From contig JAJAGP010000239.1 in the NCBI GenBank assembly GCA_025084515.1, positions 267,883 to 331,882 of the forward strand: DNA of 64,000 nt. Reading direction: 5' to 3'. This document shows, one piece after another, positions 34,790-46,462 of this stretch; position 1 is the first letter of the stretch; every line of letters begins with the position of its first letter. The position numbers and the translations under genes were made by a program. The stretch is from Ancistrus triradiatus. Its lineage: Eukaryota; Chordata; Actinopteri; Siluriformes; Loricariidae. The notes under the pieces are model-generated. The model was not told the DNA's origin, searched no databases, and saw nothing but the letters and a program-made list of their open reading frames with translations.

Positions 34790-36160
34790 AGAAGCTCTTG
34801 AGGCATTTGTGGTCCAACAAGAAATACTTCTCAGTCAACAATAACAGTTGGATAGTTTGTTTAATACATTGTTTATGCTGCAAAACTCCATTTACAAAAA
34901 TTATAAAAGTATATTAAAAATTAGATGGACATGCTTGCAAAAATCGTCCAATAGGGTAAGCCAATTTTACTTGGTACTGTTTCTTAAAATAAGCAAACAA
35001 TAATATTAATAATACTAATATTACTTAACAGTACTTACATTTATCGTCTAAGCCACCTAAGAAGGTTGGCAGTCTTTTTTCAGACATGGTCCTGACTGGG
35101 TTTCTTCTTTATAACACTATAAATATAAATGAATGAATGATAAAACTAATACTAATTCTTAAATCAAGTAAGAAGCCCTGATTTTATATCTTAAATTTGG
35201 ACAGAAGAACCATAATATCTCGACCGGTGATTTGTGTTTAATTTGAGCCCTAAATGATTAAAAATAATGCAAAATTGTGAAAAAATGTGAGGGTGATCAA
35301 GGTATTTCTTCTAAAAATAAGCAAAATAATCATATATTTTCAGTGCTTTGTAAGACAAAAATCCGAGAAAAAATACAATTTATTGCCTTGATATGACATT
35401 ATTTCACTTGGTATCGTGTAGTCTGTAAGTTCGTTCAGATAAAGCTGGGTGGTGTCCCGTTTCGTACAAAGCCCTGAGTCAGATGCATCATACGCAGAAA
35501 CTAATGAACTAATTAACATGTTTCAAATATATCACTAATTACCTAATTACTAATTATCACTGTAACACACGTTAATCACACAGCTGAATTTACAGAAAAC
35601 ACAGCTGGAATATGAACAAACAATCACAGATGATGCACAAGCATGCTGTGGAGTGCAGTCTGACTGGTAAAGCTGCATTATTTTTTGGATCTTGTGTGAA
35701 TACCTCATGGGTGGAACAGAATTCCTTTAGATGACGGTCATAACGTGGTATGAACTGTACTACATTTTATTATTTATTAGCTACCGCACATTCCTGTTTG
35801 ATTTTCTTTATATAGGCTTCATTTATAAACTGTTTGCTGGTCATGTCATGGAGTTGAAGAAAAGCTTTAACACTCTTTGCTCTGTAACAAGATGCATCAT
35901 CACCAAGCTGATTTTCTAGCGGTCCTTACCTGATACCTAACCCCAGATCATAAGTGACTGATGGAATTTCCTTCAGATGTTTCCTTCAGACCTTCGTCTT
36001 TATATGTTTCATTAGAATGACTCCAGAATAAAGTTCCTGCATTGTCTCCTTGTCTCCAATCATCCACACTCTATCGCTGCTCGAACCCTGTTTTCTCCTG
36101 CTTAGGTGTCTTCTTTTGGCTTTTCTAAATATAAGTCACATTTCATTCAGACACAATACC
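34790..36160 (+). other. Intergenic, nothing recognised
   Basis: AT-rich DNA with short open frames only. No exon, RNA gene or known repeat was identified. Confidence 0.45.
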
Positions 36161-36162
36161 AC

Positions 36163-36390
36163 ATGTGGCCAAAAGTATTTGGACACAAACTCATACATGG
36201 CCAAAGGTATTGGGACACAAACCCACAAATGGGCAAATGTATTGGGACACAAACCCACCTCTGACCAAAAGCATTGAGACACAAAACTTGCATGAGGCCA
36301 AAATTATTAGACACAAACCTCCAAGTGGCCAAAAGTATTGGGACACAAACCCCCATGTAGCCAAAAGTATTGGGACACAAACCCGCATGT
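36163..36390 (+). repeat. ~31-bp minisatellite CCAAAAGTATTGGGACACAAACC
   Basis: About seven units of TGGCCAAAAGTATTGGGACAC (ACAAACC, then a variable spacer) stand in tandem. The core AAAAGTATTGGGAC is also in a transposon-like terminus at 49858 and near 59640, so the array seems to have grown from a DNA-transposon end. Open frames across it (PILLATW, HKPTNGQ types) are read-throughs of the unit. Confidence 0.92.
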
Positions 36391-37007
36391 TTTGGAGGTT
36401 TAAAACCTCCAAAAGTAAAACAATTAATGCTTATGATTGAACTTCCTTATATTTTTTGGGTTTACCTGCATAACCAGTTTTTAAAATGTTCCTGTGGTAT
36501 TGGATTATCAAGTTTCACTTGCACAAAAAAAAAAAAAAATAATAATCATAATTCTTATAGAAGAGACGTTTGAGCTGATATTAAACCTGAAGAAACTTCA
36601 TGATTAAAAGTGAATGTTAAAATTGTGTTAATTATTAACGGCTGAAATAATAATGTCTGTTACAGATTAAAACGGTTTGTATAGTAAAGAATTGTAATGT
36701 ATTTTCTTCCATGATCTTGTTTTTTTTTTCTTTGTATTTTTTATATTTAAATGTTTTCTAAATGTTATATCTAAATTATTTACGTTTTACATTCTTTGGT
36801 TAGTGTTTTATATTCACATTTTTCCTAAATAAAATATTTCTATTTTATTTTCCTCGGTAAGCGATTTTTTTCCTTTTATATTTTGATTTTATTTAATTGA
36901 GTAAAGTAATTTACATTTTTCATCATTCACACATTTTCTTTTTTAAATGTATTTTCTTATTATTATTTTTTCCCCTTATACATACATACATATATATATA
37001 TATATAC

Positions 37008-37146
37008 AGTGGGGCAAAAAAATATTTAGTCAGCCGCTCTCATAGTTGAAGTGTAGCTATGATGAAAATTACAGACCTCTCTCATCTTTCTAAGTAGGAG
37101 AACTTGCACAATCAGTGGATGACTAAACACTTTTTTGCCCCACTGT
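37008..37146. mobile_element. 139-bp mini Tc1 derivative (MITE-like)
   Basis: It starts TACAGTGGGGCAAAAAAATA and ends TTTTTTGCCCCACTGTA, with TA at each edge. The ends are inverted for about 29 bases. The interior is only subterminal Tc1 sequence (AGACCTCTCTCATCTTTCTA). It has the form of a non-autonomous internal deletion of the Tc1 family seen at 53906 and 60068. Confidence 0.85.
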
Positions 37147-37384
37147 AGGTACACTCTGTGTCCGATAAAAGCAATGGGATTGAGCCAGTGTAACGACATT
37201 TGTAATAACTGTCGTGCTCTATTCAGCTTTATCGTGCAAGTAGATTATGTCAGTTGTGCAACGCAAGTGTAAATATTGTATCGCCTTTTGTAGTTTGTCA
37301 CCTGTAGGTTGTGTTTTAATTAATTCCTTAAGGTGAATAAATAAATATTTACATTTAAACGAATAGCAGATGCAGACTGGATAT

Positions 37385-37520
37385 AATCTTAAAATCCTTG
37401 TAGGTTAATGGCTTTGCTTAAGGATCCAACAGTGGCAGCTTTATCAGAGAGGAGATTTGAACTCTGGCCCTCCTGGTTTATAGTCCACTACCTTAAGCAC
37501 TAGGCTACCACAGTACCAAG
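37385..37520 (-). repeat. tRNA-derived SINE fragment
   Basis: On the minus strand it reads GTGGTAGCCTAGTGCTTAAG with a B-box-like GAGTTCAAATC about 45 bases on, and then the GGATCCTTAAGCAAAGCC region. This is the layout of widespread fish tRNA-related SINEs. Confidence 0.65.
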
Positions 37521-38085
37521 CTGAATGGCTTGTTGTGGTTATGGCATTAACACCGTCATAAACCTGATCGTTGTCAAAAACTTGATTGCTTTTTTCGGTT
37601 TACAGAGTTAAGAGAATTAAGCTCAATATAAAAACCAAAATAGTATTGAACAGTACCTTGGTGTTTAATGTAGAGATGCGCCGAATGCAGTTGTCTGAGC
37701 CAATTGCTGATTTTTTAATCTATTACTGACCAAGTCCAATTTTGGCTGATTCCGATTTTCTGTCTGTCTAAGAATTATAAATGACAGCATACAGAAACAT
37801 TTTGTTCAACTTTTCTTTTAATGGGAACTGCTTCATTACTAAAGAAAGATAGTAGGAGCTGCAGGCTGGTGCCTGGCTCTGAGCTCTTACTAGCTTTAGC
37901 TTTGTCCACTTTGCTTTTGTTATTGCTGTTAAATTCCAAATATTGACATCCTGTTTAAAACATCTTATTACACTTGTTGTTTGGAACGTTTTCACGGTTG
38001 TTCCTCCACTGCTTACCTTAGCTATGCATGTACAGTATTTCAGTGGCTGTGTCCGACATAGCTCCCTACTCCCTCATTAGTAATC

Positions 38086-38225
<140 letters not shown>

Positions 38226-38494
38226 ATCATTTTGTTGAGTAAGTACCTGGATATGAGCGCTGAGTGACGTCCCAAACTTCTCAGCCCACTCATTCAGCAC
38301 ACAAACACCAAGACTTGCTGCATCCACATATTTTATCACAGATACACAACATGGCATTCACGATACACACACTGCATAATTCCGTTTTTTCAGCCTCTTT
38401 GTGCTTTTCCATTTGAATATGTTGATGAATATCGTTGCGACTTCCGTGCAAAATTTAACTTAGTTCCACGTGTCTGATGGACCACTTCCAGCGT

Positions 38495-38720
38495 ACAGTG
38501 GTGCTTGAAAGTTTGTGAACCCTTTAGAATTTTCTATATTTCTATGACCTAAAACATCATCAGATTTTCACACAAGTCCTAAAAGTAGATAAAGAGAACC
38601 CAGTTACACAAATGAGAAAAAAATATTATACTTGGTCATTTATTTATTGAGGAAAATGATCCAATATTACATATTAGTGAGTGGCAAAAGTATGTGACCC
38701 TCTAGGATTAGCAGTTCATT
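38495..38720 (+). repeat. Left terminal repeat of a Tc1-like element
   Basis: It begins ACAGTGGTGCTTGAAAGTTT and is the inverse of the ~210-base right end at 3345-3559. No transposase follows. It ends less than 80 bases before the GC boxes at 38798. Confidence 0.82.
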
Positions 38721-38797
38721 TGAAGGTGAAATTAGAGTCAGGTGTTTCAATCAAATTAGAACCTCAAACATCTGTGTGATTGAGGCATGGTCTTGGT

Positions 38798-38862
38798 GGG
38801 CGGGGCTGTTTGATGTATGGGCGGAGCCAGTAATGATTGGCAGCGCCGGCAGGCTTTAAAAG
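38798..38862 (+). promoter_or_regulatory. b3gnt7: Candidate b3gnt7 promoter (GC boxes, CCAAT, TATA-like)
   Basis: Over 65 bases there are GGGCGGGGC (38798-38806), GGGCGGAGC (38819-38827), an inverted CCAAT box ATTGG (38836-38840) and TTTAAAAG (38855-38862), in the usual order and spacing. A splice donor CCGGTAAGG follows at 38909. The next same-strand acceptor with a gene behind it is the b3gnt7 exon at 43219. The motifs are seen; the link to b3gnt7 is inferred. Confidence 0.55.
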
Positions 38863-38884
38863 ACGAGTAACAGTCAGCCTGATT

Positions 38885-38908
38885 CAGTGAGCCTCAGCCA
38901 TAGCTCCG
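38885..38908 (+). other. b3gnt7: Candidate 5'-untranslated exon of b3gnt7
   Basis: It lies about 25-30 bases after the TATA-like box and ends in a strong donor (CCG|GTAAGG). A second possible donor, GCAT|GTGAGT, lies near 38979. There is no ATG between the likely start site and the donor. The intron to 43218 would be 4.3 kb. Confidence 0.45.
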
Positions 38909-39830
38909 GTAAGGCTTGGTTTGATCCTGTTTTAATGGATATTTTAAACCGTTTTGGATTCTCAAGCGCCTTCAGCATGTGAGTAACCAGTTTGTGTAAC
39001 TTTCCGAGGCTGTTCGGTCTTCATTTAGTCATTAAACTTTGTGTGACCGCTTATTAACACTCATCAAACTAAGTAGTTAAACGGATTAATTAAAATCTGC
39101 CTAAACACGAATTAATGTTAATATTCTGTCTAACCTCATATGAGCAGTAATAAACTACAATATTATTAACTATAATTAATTAATTAATTAATTATTAATT
39201 CATTAGTATTAATTATTCATTAGTACCTACTACTTTCTTCTAATTAATGTTTTTATTAGTATTTTAACAGTTTAGAAAGCTGCTCTTGCTAAAATGTCTA
39301 AAACAGGTTATTATTTATCTGGAGTGATGCATTAAGTTCAGTGATCTGTTTATTTATTGTAATCAAAACGGATCTATGTCCTGAATGGTTTAAGGTCCCA
39401 GCCTAAATCTGAACAATGCACTAAGAAGTGTTTATAAAATGCACAGAATCGCTCAACTGCTGTGTCTAGAAAGGCTTCGGTATAAATTGTCTCTTTATTT
39501 TGTAATACGTACCATCTGTAAAGCAGCAAACGTGAAACCTGCAATCAAAAAATTCACTTCAGCTCCACACTGTTCTACAAAACGTATGACGTGCTGCAGT
39601 TGGCTGCGGAATAACTTCAATGACAGTGTATTGGAACATCAGATAAGATGATTATCTGTTATCATTTCTATTCCGGTAGAACAGGTTACTAGTAAGAAAA
39701 TGAAAATTCATTAAGGTAAACAAACCATGCAGATTTACTTATTAACTTAACTGATTAATTGTTAAGAAAAAGCATCAGAAATGAAGACTATTAAGAAATA
39801 AAAGCTGTAGGCTACAGGTGCTCCCAAATT

Positions 39831-41305
39831 TATACCGCGGTCAAGCTATCCGCGTTTTAAAGATTCACGGTCAAGCCATCCGCACTTTAAATCCGAATGC
39901 TCGTATATACGCGATATGACGGTATTGCGCTGCTCGCTACTGGCTGACGCTGCTTAAGCGCAGAGAAACAGACTAACATGTTTTTAACAGTTTTGATAGA
40001 CTTTACTGTTTTTTTTGGTGTAGAAACCCACATTTGCTAAATATATAAGTACGAAATATATTTTCATAATTGAATAGGTTTACTTGCATTATTGCATAAT
40101 AATTATTATTAGAATAAAACAATTATATATTTAAAACTACCCATAATGCCAAAACCATTCCACTTCCACCCAAGACTGGTACCCCTTAGCTGTCAGCAGT
40201 CCAAGTTTGGACAGATTTCACTGTACCGTTTTTTTATAAATCCAAGTTAAACTTGTGCTACCTGTAGGTAACCAAATACACACGTCAAATAGGCTGATTT
40301 TGGTCAAGGTGCCAGTCTTGGGTGGCAGTGGAATGGTTTTGGCATTATGGGTAGTTTTTGAGAAACAGACGACCAAAATCAGCCTATTTGACGTGTGTAT
40401 TTGGCCTAAGGTAGCATAAGTTTTAACTTGGATGATAACAAAAATGTACAGGAAAATTTCTTCAAAAATTGGCACTGGTGACAGCCAAGGGTGCCAGTTT
40501 GGGTGGCATGGATATGGTTTTGGTTATGGGTAGGTTTTTGAGAAAAGAAACATGAAACCAAAAATATGTTTTCTTATTTACAATAGTACAAGTTTACTTG
40601 GATTTATGAAAAAATGGTACATGAAATCTCTCCACACCTCTGCATGGTGGACGCCAAGGGGTGCCAGTCTGGGTGGCAGTAGAATGGGGTTGCATTATGG
40701 GTAGTTTTGAGAAAAAGATAAACCAAGTCAGCCATTTGGAAATAGTTTCATTTAGTCTCCTACATGTAGTACAGTGTTTAACTTGGATTAATGAAGAAAG
40801 AACGGTGGAATGGCAGTGAATTGGCCAAGCAGTGGAATGGTTTTTTGGCATTGGGGAAATTTCAAGATCAATAGGTACTTTTTCGAAGGAAAGGAAATTG
40901 GATTTCAAACACATTAAAGGAGAGGACTGTTTGTTTGGATTTTTTTCTGGAGAAATAGGATATATGAAAACCATTTTACACAGTGATTGTTAGCTATTTA
41001 AATTTTATTGTTTTTTGAATGTAATAAGCAAGTAAACTAGTTCATCTATGAAAAATATTGTTCGTACTTATATGTAAGTTAAAGTGGGTTTCTACACCAA
41101 AACCCTTTAAAACAATGGTAAAGTCTATCAAAACTGTTAAAAACATGTTAGTCTGTTTCTCTGCGCTTAAGCAGCGTCAGCCAGTAGCGAGCAGCGCAAT
41201 ACCGTAATATCGCGTGTATAGGCGCATTCGGATTTAAAGTGCGGATGGCTTGACTGTGAATCTCTGAAGCGCGGATAGCTTGACCGCGGTAAATTTATGA
41301 TGGGG
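39831..41305. mobile_element. 1.5-kb foldback-type transposon with ~230-bp inverted ends
   Basis: The left end (about 39831-40060) and right end (about 41068-41305) are inverted copies: TACCGCGGTCAAGCTATCCGC against GCGGATAGCTTGACCGCGGTA, continuing through CTGACGCTGCTTAAGCGCAG and AACAGTTTTGATAGACTTTAC. The interior (40137-40880) has about four copies of a ~170-base unit (GGGTGGCAGT-GAATGG, TTATGGGTAG-TTTTTGAGAAA), one of them inverted. It has no transposase, so it is non-autonomous; the superfamily is not assigned. Confidence 0.85.
40272..40414. repeat. Perfect 34-bp palindrome arms, 75-bp loop
   Basis: Bases 40272-40305 and 40381-40414 are exact reverse complements (ends CCAAATACACACGTC and GACGTGTGTATTTGG). 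It is nested inside the foldback transposon. Confidence 0.95.
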
Positions 41306-41829
41306 TTACGTTTCCGATACGTTATTGCAAACTGAGGATTTTATTTATATCGTGTGTATTTTAGTGTAGCCAAACGTAAGCATGCTTACAACACTTACAT
41401 TAACCTCCTGTTGGGAAAATCACACTGGTCCTGAGTCTAACTGTTCCTGAGCTGGGGTGGGTGAAAAATCGATTCTAAAATGCATCACGATGCAGACGTG
41501 GACGTTTCTGAATCGATTCACAAATGTCAGCAGGCGATGTTAAAGCTTCCACCGAACCCAGAAAGACCCGTCTAAAGCCAGTCCTGGAGTTTTTCCTTCC
41601 AGACTTTGATTTTACACAGGCTGCAGGTCTTACATGGTCACTATTTACAAACCAAAATTCCTTTAGAGATGATTATTATCAAATCTTTATAAAACACATC
41701 GTCTGTAAAATACACACAGGCTGTAACATAAGCAAAGTGGCTCCTTAAGGACTGTGATGGATCAAATGAAAACACATTTGACATTTCATTATTTTATCGA
41801 CAGGATTATATTTAATATCTTATTTCATA

Positions 41830-42470
41830 AACAAAGAACTGAAAGAGAATGGAAAGAGAAAAGTGTAGAAAACAATAGAAACAAAAAGTAATAGATGAAA
41901 ATTAAAGGAGAGAAGAACAGAAAAGATAAAAATAAAGAGAAAAAATAATTAAAGGGAAAAGGAGAAATGAAGCAAATAAAGCTATTATAAAAAATAATAT
42001 AAAAAAAATTGCAGAAAGAGAAAAAAGAACAGATACAAAAGAAAAGCAAAGAAAATGACACAAATGAGGGAAAAAAAGAGAAAAAATGTGAACAGAATAA
42101 TAGAGACAATAATAAGAAGAAGAAATACATAAAGAAAAAAAGAACGGAAGCAAACAAAGAATGTACATTAATACAGGATAAAAAAGCAAAAACAAGAGAA
42201 GGAAGGGGAAAAAGCTAAATAAAGATGGGAAGAAAAAACAAGCAAAAGAAGACATGAATAAAGATAAACAATTAATGGAAAGCATGGAAAAAGAAAGTTA
42301 TAAAGATAGAAACAAAAGTAAAAGATGAAAGCAAAAAGGGGAAATTCATGAAAATAAAGAAGAAGAAAAAGGTAAAGATAACAGATAAATTAAACAATAA
42401 AAGAAAAAAGGTAAAATATATTAAAAAGTAAGGGAAAAACTAAAAGAAGGAAAATAACCTTTTTCTATTA
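41830..42470 (+). repeat. Purine-rich (A/G) low-complexity stretch
   Basis: About 640 bases are strongly A-rich with scattered G on this strand and few C. The open frames on both strands (Lys/Glu runs, Phe/Ser/Leu runs) follow from composition. Confidence 0.85.
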
Positions 42471-42989
42471 TTTAAGCACACAAACAATGGAAATACAGAA
42501 CGGTTGACTTTTTATATAGACTAGATATAGAAAATTTAATTTTAAGAATAATTCATTTATTCTTCTATAAATTATAATCTGTGACTCATCCTGAGAACAG
42601 TTATTATAAATCTTAAAATCTTAAATGTTTGTGTAATCGCTAATGAAGGTGCATGCTGAACACATAATTATTGACTATTAGTACATTTCCTATGAAAGAA
42701 CACAAAGGTGTGTCAAAGGCGTGACGAGTGTTCGGCCCACAGAGCTGGTCTAACCTTCGTAAGGTATGTGCGTAATACATATAATTACAACATTCCTACG
42801 CCAAAATAGCTGCAGCAATCGTGTAATGAATGCGTGCATAAAGTAATGCTAAGTAATTCAGTAAACCACGCCATCGCACTCTAGATGTCCTGCCCCAATC
42901 CAGTACTAGTTAGTACTGATTAGTGTTCTGCACCAATTTATAACACTTAAAGTAATGGGGTTTGAATGTACAGGTACCAGGTAGGGATT

Positions 42990-43130
42990 TTTGCTCTGAT
43001 TGGCCAGCCTGATTTTTACGCAGAAATTAGAACAGGTTAAACAAGTTTCGGACTCGTTGCGAAGGACCGTGTTATTAGAAGTGTGTTCTTTTCGTCCCGA
43101 AAAATCGGACTCGGTGTGAAACGGCCTTAA
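42990..43130 (+). repeat. Partial copy D of the ~330-bp dispersed repeat
   Basis: It has GATTGGCCAGCCTGATTTTT, GCAGAAATTAGAACAGG and TCGGACTCGGTGTGAAAC in the same order as copy A. It lies just upstream of the b3gnt7 coding exon. Confidence 0.6.
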
Positions 43131-43206
43131 ATGTAATGATTAAATTGTAGATTTAAAAATAGCCGAGTTACGTTTCGTGTGATTCTCACGGTTCCATGTA
43201 TTTTAT

Positions 43207-43218
43207 TTATCTTTTAAG
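43207..43218 (+). promoter_or_regulatory. b3gnt7: Splice acceptor before the b3gnt7 coding exon
   Basis: A T-rich tract ending TCTTTTAAG is followed by G and the ATG. It decides the start codon, since an in-frame ATG at 43196 would lie inside the intron. Confidence 0.6.
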
Positions 43219-43219
43219 G

Positions 43220-44422
43220 ATGACCCTGCGAAATCGCTGGCGGATATTCAAGTCGGTGTGTGCGATGTTCTTCCTGTCCGTCTTGATGGTGAGTGTGTTT
43301 CAGAGACCTGAAGTCAGCCCCGCTACCGGACTTCAGATCGCGAGGATGGTGCGAATGCAGAGGGAGTCGCTCTACTTTTGGAAAGAGAACCAGGAAAAGT
43401 CCGCGGAGCCCACCGCTGTCCACCAAGTAGACCGAGGCCTGGTGTGGGACGTCACGAGCGCCAACTGCAGCGCTAACGATAGCATGTCTTCGGCAGAATG
43501 GTTCAGGGCCCTACAGCCAAATTTTAAACAGTTTCTCCTGTACAGGCACTGCAGGTATTTCCCCATGACCATGAACCATCCCGAGAAATGTTCGGGCGAC
43601 GTGTACCTGCTGATGGTCGTGAAGTCGATCATAACGCAGCACGACAGGCGCGAAGTCATCAGGCAGACGTGGGGAAAGGAGCAGGAGGTAGACGGCAAGA
43701 GAATCAAGCTCCTCTTCCTCCTGGGGACGTCCTCTAACGAGGCGGAGAAGGCCAACCACCAGAAGCTGCTGGAGTACGAGGATCGCATCTATGGCGACAT
43801 CCTGCAGTGGGACTTCATGGACTCCTTTTTCAACCTGACCCTAAAGGAGACGCACTTCCTCAAGTGGTTCTCCCTGTACTGCGGGAACGTCTCGTACATC
43901 TATAAGGGGGACGATGACGTCTTCGTGAATGTCTGGAACATTCTGGAGTACCTGAGCGGCAGCGGGGACGTAAAGGACATGTTTGCCGGGGACGTCATCT
44001 TCAACGCCAAACCCATCCGGCGCAAAGAGAACAAGTACTTCATCCCGCACCTGCTCTACAACGAGACTTATTACCCACCCTACGCTGGGGGCGGGGGCTT
44101 TTTAATGGACGGCCCGCTGGCGAGGAAGCTCTACGCGGCGTCCCGGACGCTGGAGATGTACCCAATCGACGACGTCTTCCTGGGCATGTGCTTACAGGTG
44201 CTGCACGTCTCGCCGATAAAGCACCAAACCTTCAAAACGTTCGGCCTGGTGAAAAACAAAATGAGCAAGTTAAACAAAGAGCCGTGTTTCTATAAGAGCA
44301 TGATCGTGGTGCACAAACTTATGCCCGCCGAGCTGCGCCACATGTGGAGGCTCGTCAACACCGACATGGTTTGCACCCACAAAATGAAGCCTTTAACTGC
44401 AGAACCGGAGCGCAAGTCATAG
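43220..44422 (+). CDS. b3gnt7: b3gnt7: beta-1,3-N-acetylglucosaminyltransferase 7
   Basis: This is a Golgi type II membrane enzyme (GT31) that adds GlcNAc in beta-1,3 linkage to galactose, with a role in poly-N-acetyllactosamine and keratan sulfate chains. At 400 residues it is the family length. Visible features: signal-anchor at 12-27 (SVCAMFFLSVLMVSVF after a basic start), NCS at 82 and further N-glycosylation sites at 86, 205, 223 and 281, CRYFP at 111, RQTWGKEQ at 149, the metal-binding triad in KGDDDVFVN (Asp 231-233), YPPYAGGGGFLM at 285, YPIDDVFLGMC at 314. The start is taken at 43220, not 43196, because TTTATCTTTTAAG just before it looks like a splice acceptor and the protein then aligns with the human start. 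All coding sequence is in one exon. The neighbours armc9 and ncl support orthology. Confidence 0.95.
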   Translation: MTLRNRWRIFKSVCAMFFLSVLMVSVFQRPEVSPATGLQIARMVRMQRESLYFWKENQEKSAEPTAVHQVDRGLVWDVTSANCSANDSMSSAEWFRALQPNFKQFLLYRHCRYFPMTMNHPEKCSGDVYLLMVVKSIITQHDRREVIRQTWGKEQEVDGKRIKLLFLLGTSSNEAEKANHQKLLEYEDRIYGDILQWDFMDSFFNLTLKETHFLKWFSLYCGNVSYIYKGDDDVFVNVWNILEYLSGSGDVKDMFAGDVIFNAKPIRRKENKYFIPHLLYNETYYPPYAGGGGFLMDGPLARKLYAASRTLEMYPIDDVFLGMCLQVLHVSPIKHQTFKTFGLVKNKMSKLNKEPCFYKSMIVVHKLMPAELRHMWRLVNTDMVCTHKMKPLTAEPERKS

Positions 44423-44657
44423 CAGTACTGCACTCTGAGAGTGACTGATTAATAGAACGGACATAACGAGATAACCAGCCTCTAAATGCACGGTGACAAA
44501 ACTTTACAGCGTTTCAAGCATGCCAGGTCCTGCGTTTTACCTCGACATATTTCATGCATCACCAGGTTCCGATCGCCGTTTCTCATCCTGGTCAGGATTA
44601 AACAGGAGCTTCAGATGTCCTTACTTCTGTTGGATTTGGTTTCTATTTGAGAAACAC

Positions 44658-44663
44658 AATAAA
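44658..44663 (+). terminator. b3gnt7: AATAAA polyadenylation signal, b3gnt7
   Basis: It lies 236 bases after the stop codon on the same strand. Confidence 0.6.
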
Positions 44664-45199
44664 GTTAGTGGAACTCTTTCACCCATCACGTATTTTTTAG
44701 ATGAAAAACATCAACCCCTACTGGCCAGGAGCACTTCCAATGTGAGTGAGCAAAACCAAATGCAGAATTTTTGTAAAGGTTTTCATTACGATTAACGCTG
44801 TCGAGTTCAGCTTAAATGCATTTGTGTTCTCGACTTTCGTTTGCTTCATAAATCATAAGTACAGTCATGATTTGACTCGCTTACTCCTGTAGAGGTTTAT
44901 GCAAAAGTTTAAACACCCCTGGTAAAGTCCAGTGTAAATATGATTTTACTGCACAAGCTCTTAGTCTTTCAAAAAACGTCTGCACCTTCTGAATGAATGT
45001 AACAGTTCCTAACGTGCAGAACCACCATACGACGCCTGTTCTATACTGTATGGAGTGGTGACTCTGGTGGCGCAGTGGCCCAGGTTTGAATCCCAGTCTG
45101 TTCAGTCGTGTCAGAAGTGACACTCATTCCTAAAGGAGTTACGAGTTTACAGTGATGAAGGATGATAAATAAATAGTGCGTTCGTTTGGGGATGGGCAC

Positions 45200-46460
45200 T
45201 GATCAGGAAATGAGCAGGACTCGTATCAGAAGGAAGCCGTTCCCTTTTGAGGGTGATTTGCTCTGGAATATTTAACGTGGACTGTAATGGACGGGGACGT
45301 TCTGTGTCAGAGGAACTGTGTGAGTTTTTTTTAACAGACTGAAATAAGACGGAAGTTTGCAAAGAAGACGCTCTGCTGCACAGCCACAAGGACAGTTTTT
45401 AAGTGGACACTGCTCGGCCCTGGTCCTTGGTGGAGATGGTAAACCCATAATTCAGTCTTTTCACCCAAAAGTTTTGGTGAAGGTGAAAAACCACGATAGT
45501 CTGGCTGTTAGTTATATATATATATATATTTTATATTTATTGAGATGATTATTGTGAGATTATTGTGAGAAATGAGCTTGAATTGTGAATCTATTCATTA
45601 AATTAATTGATAATCTTTATGCAATCATGAAACAGAATGAAACAAAGCACATCTACCTCAATCACGAGTTGTACTACTGGTTTCAAATCACCCCTGTTTA
45701 CTTTCCCTCGATTGTCTCTTTTGGTCTTTTTGATTTTTGTCCTCTAATTAAGCTTCTCAAGATTACATACAATTTTCCTCTTCATATTTAAAGCATATTT
45801 AATATCATCTCTTTTTGATATTATGTATGAATAATGTCCCAGCTTCCCTTCTGTTTTCTTAAAGTGCTGCACCTTCTTTTCCTATACATTACCAGTTCTT
45901 GTAAAAACAAATGACTTTGTTTTTTGAGTGTTTGCATTAGGAAATTAACCTTAGTGTCGCTTTGCAAACTGGACGTGGTTAGACTGGAATTGGGATCTTT
46001 TAAAAGCAAATTGTTTTTTGTTGCGGCTTTGTAAATGCACTTTAACTTGCTGGAATTCATTTGGAAAACCAAAGTCCTGCAGGGACGCAGTTTGATGGTT
46101 TTATTTTTTTCATTATTATTACCTTCACTAACATTGATTTCCAACCTGCATGTCCAGAAAATGCCCTTCTGTATATTTTGCAATTTCAGAATTTATTCTA
46201 TTTTTAACATGATCACAAATGTGATTTAATTCTTTAATCTCCACAGTTTGTCCCTGTTTGTCCTGGAACATTGTCTCAAATCAGCGTTACAACTGATCCA
46301 TAATTGAGCAGAACATTAGTTCTTTTATATTATATATGTATATATAATATAAAAGAATTAATGTTCAGTTATTAAGTTGTCTAATTAATACCTTTATGAT
46401 TTGAAGGTCGCCAGTTGGGGGCAGTCAGGAGATTGCCCGGTAAGATAGGGTCTAGAGGCT
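45200..46460 (+). other. Intergenic, no gene seen
   Basis: AT-rich sequence with short chance open frames only. Just before it, a fragment at 45063-45110 (GTGGCGCAGTGG, GGTTTGAATCC) may be a SINE piece. Confidence 0.45.
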
Positions 46461-46462
46461 AG

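Noticed and set aside
36147..36440. CRISPR-like array of 31-bp units
   Set aside because: Vertebrate DNA, no unique spacers of even length and no cas genes; it is a minisatellite related to a transposon end.
41825..42285. Phe/Ser/Leu-rich minus-strand frames
   Set aside because: Composition effect of the A/G-rich stretch.
43196..43219. Upstream in-frame ATG for b3gnt7
   Set aside because: The eight extra residues lie in a T-rich tract ending TTTTAAG, a splice acceptor; the downstream Met fits the family start.
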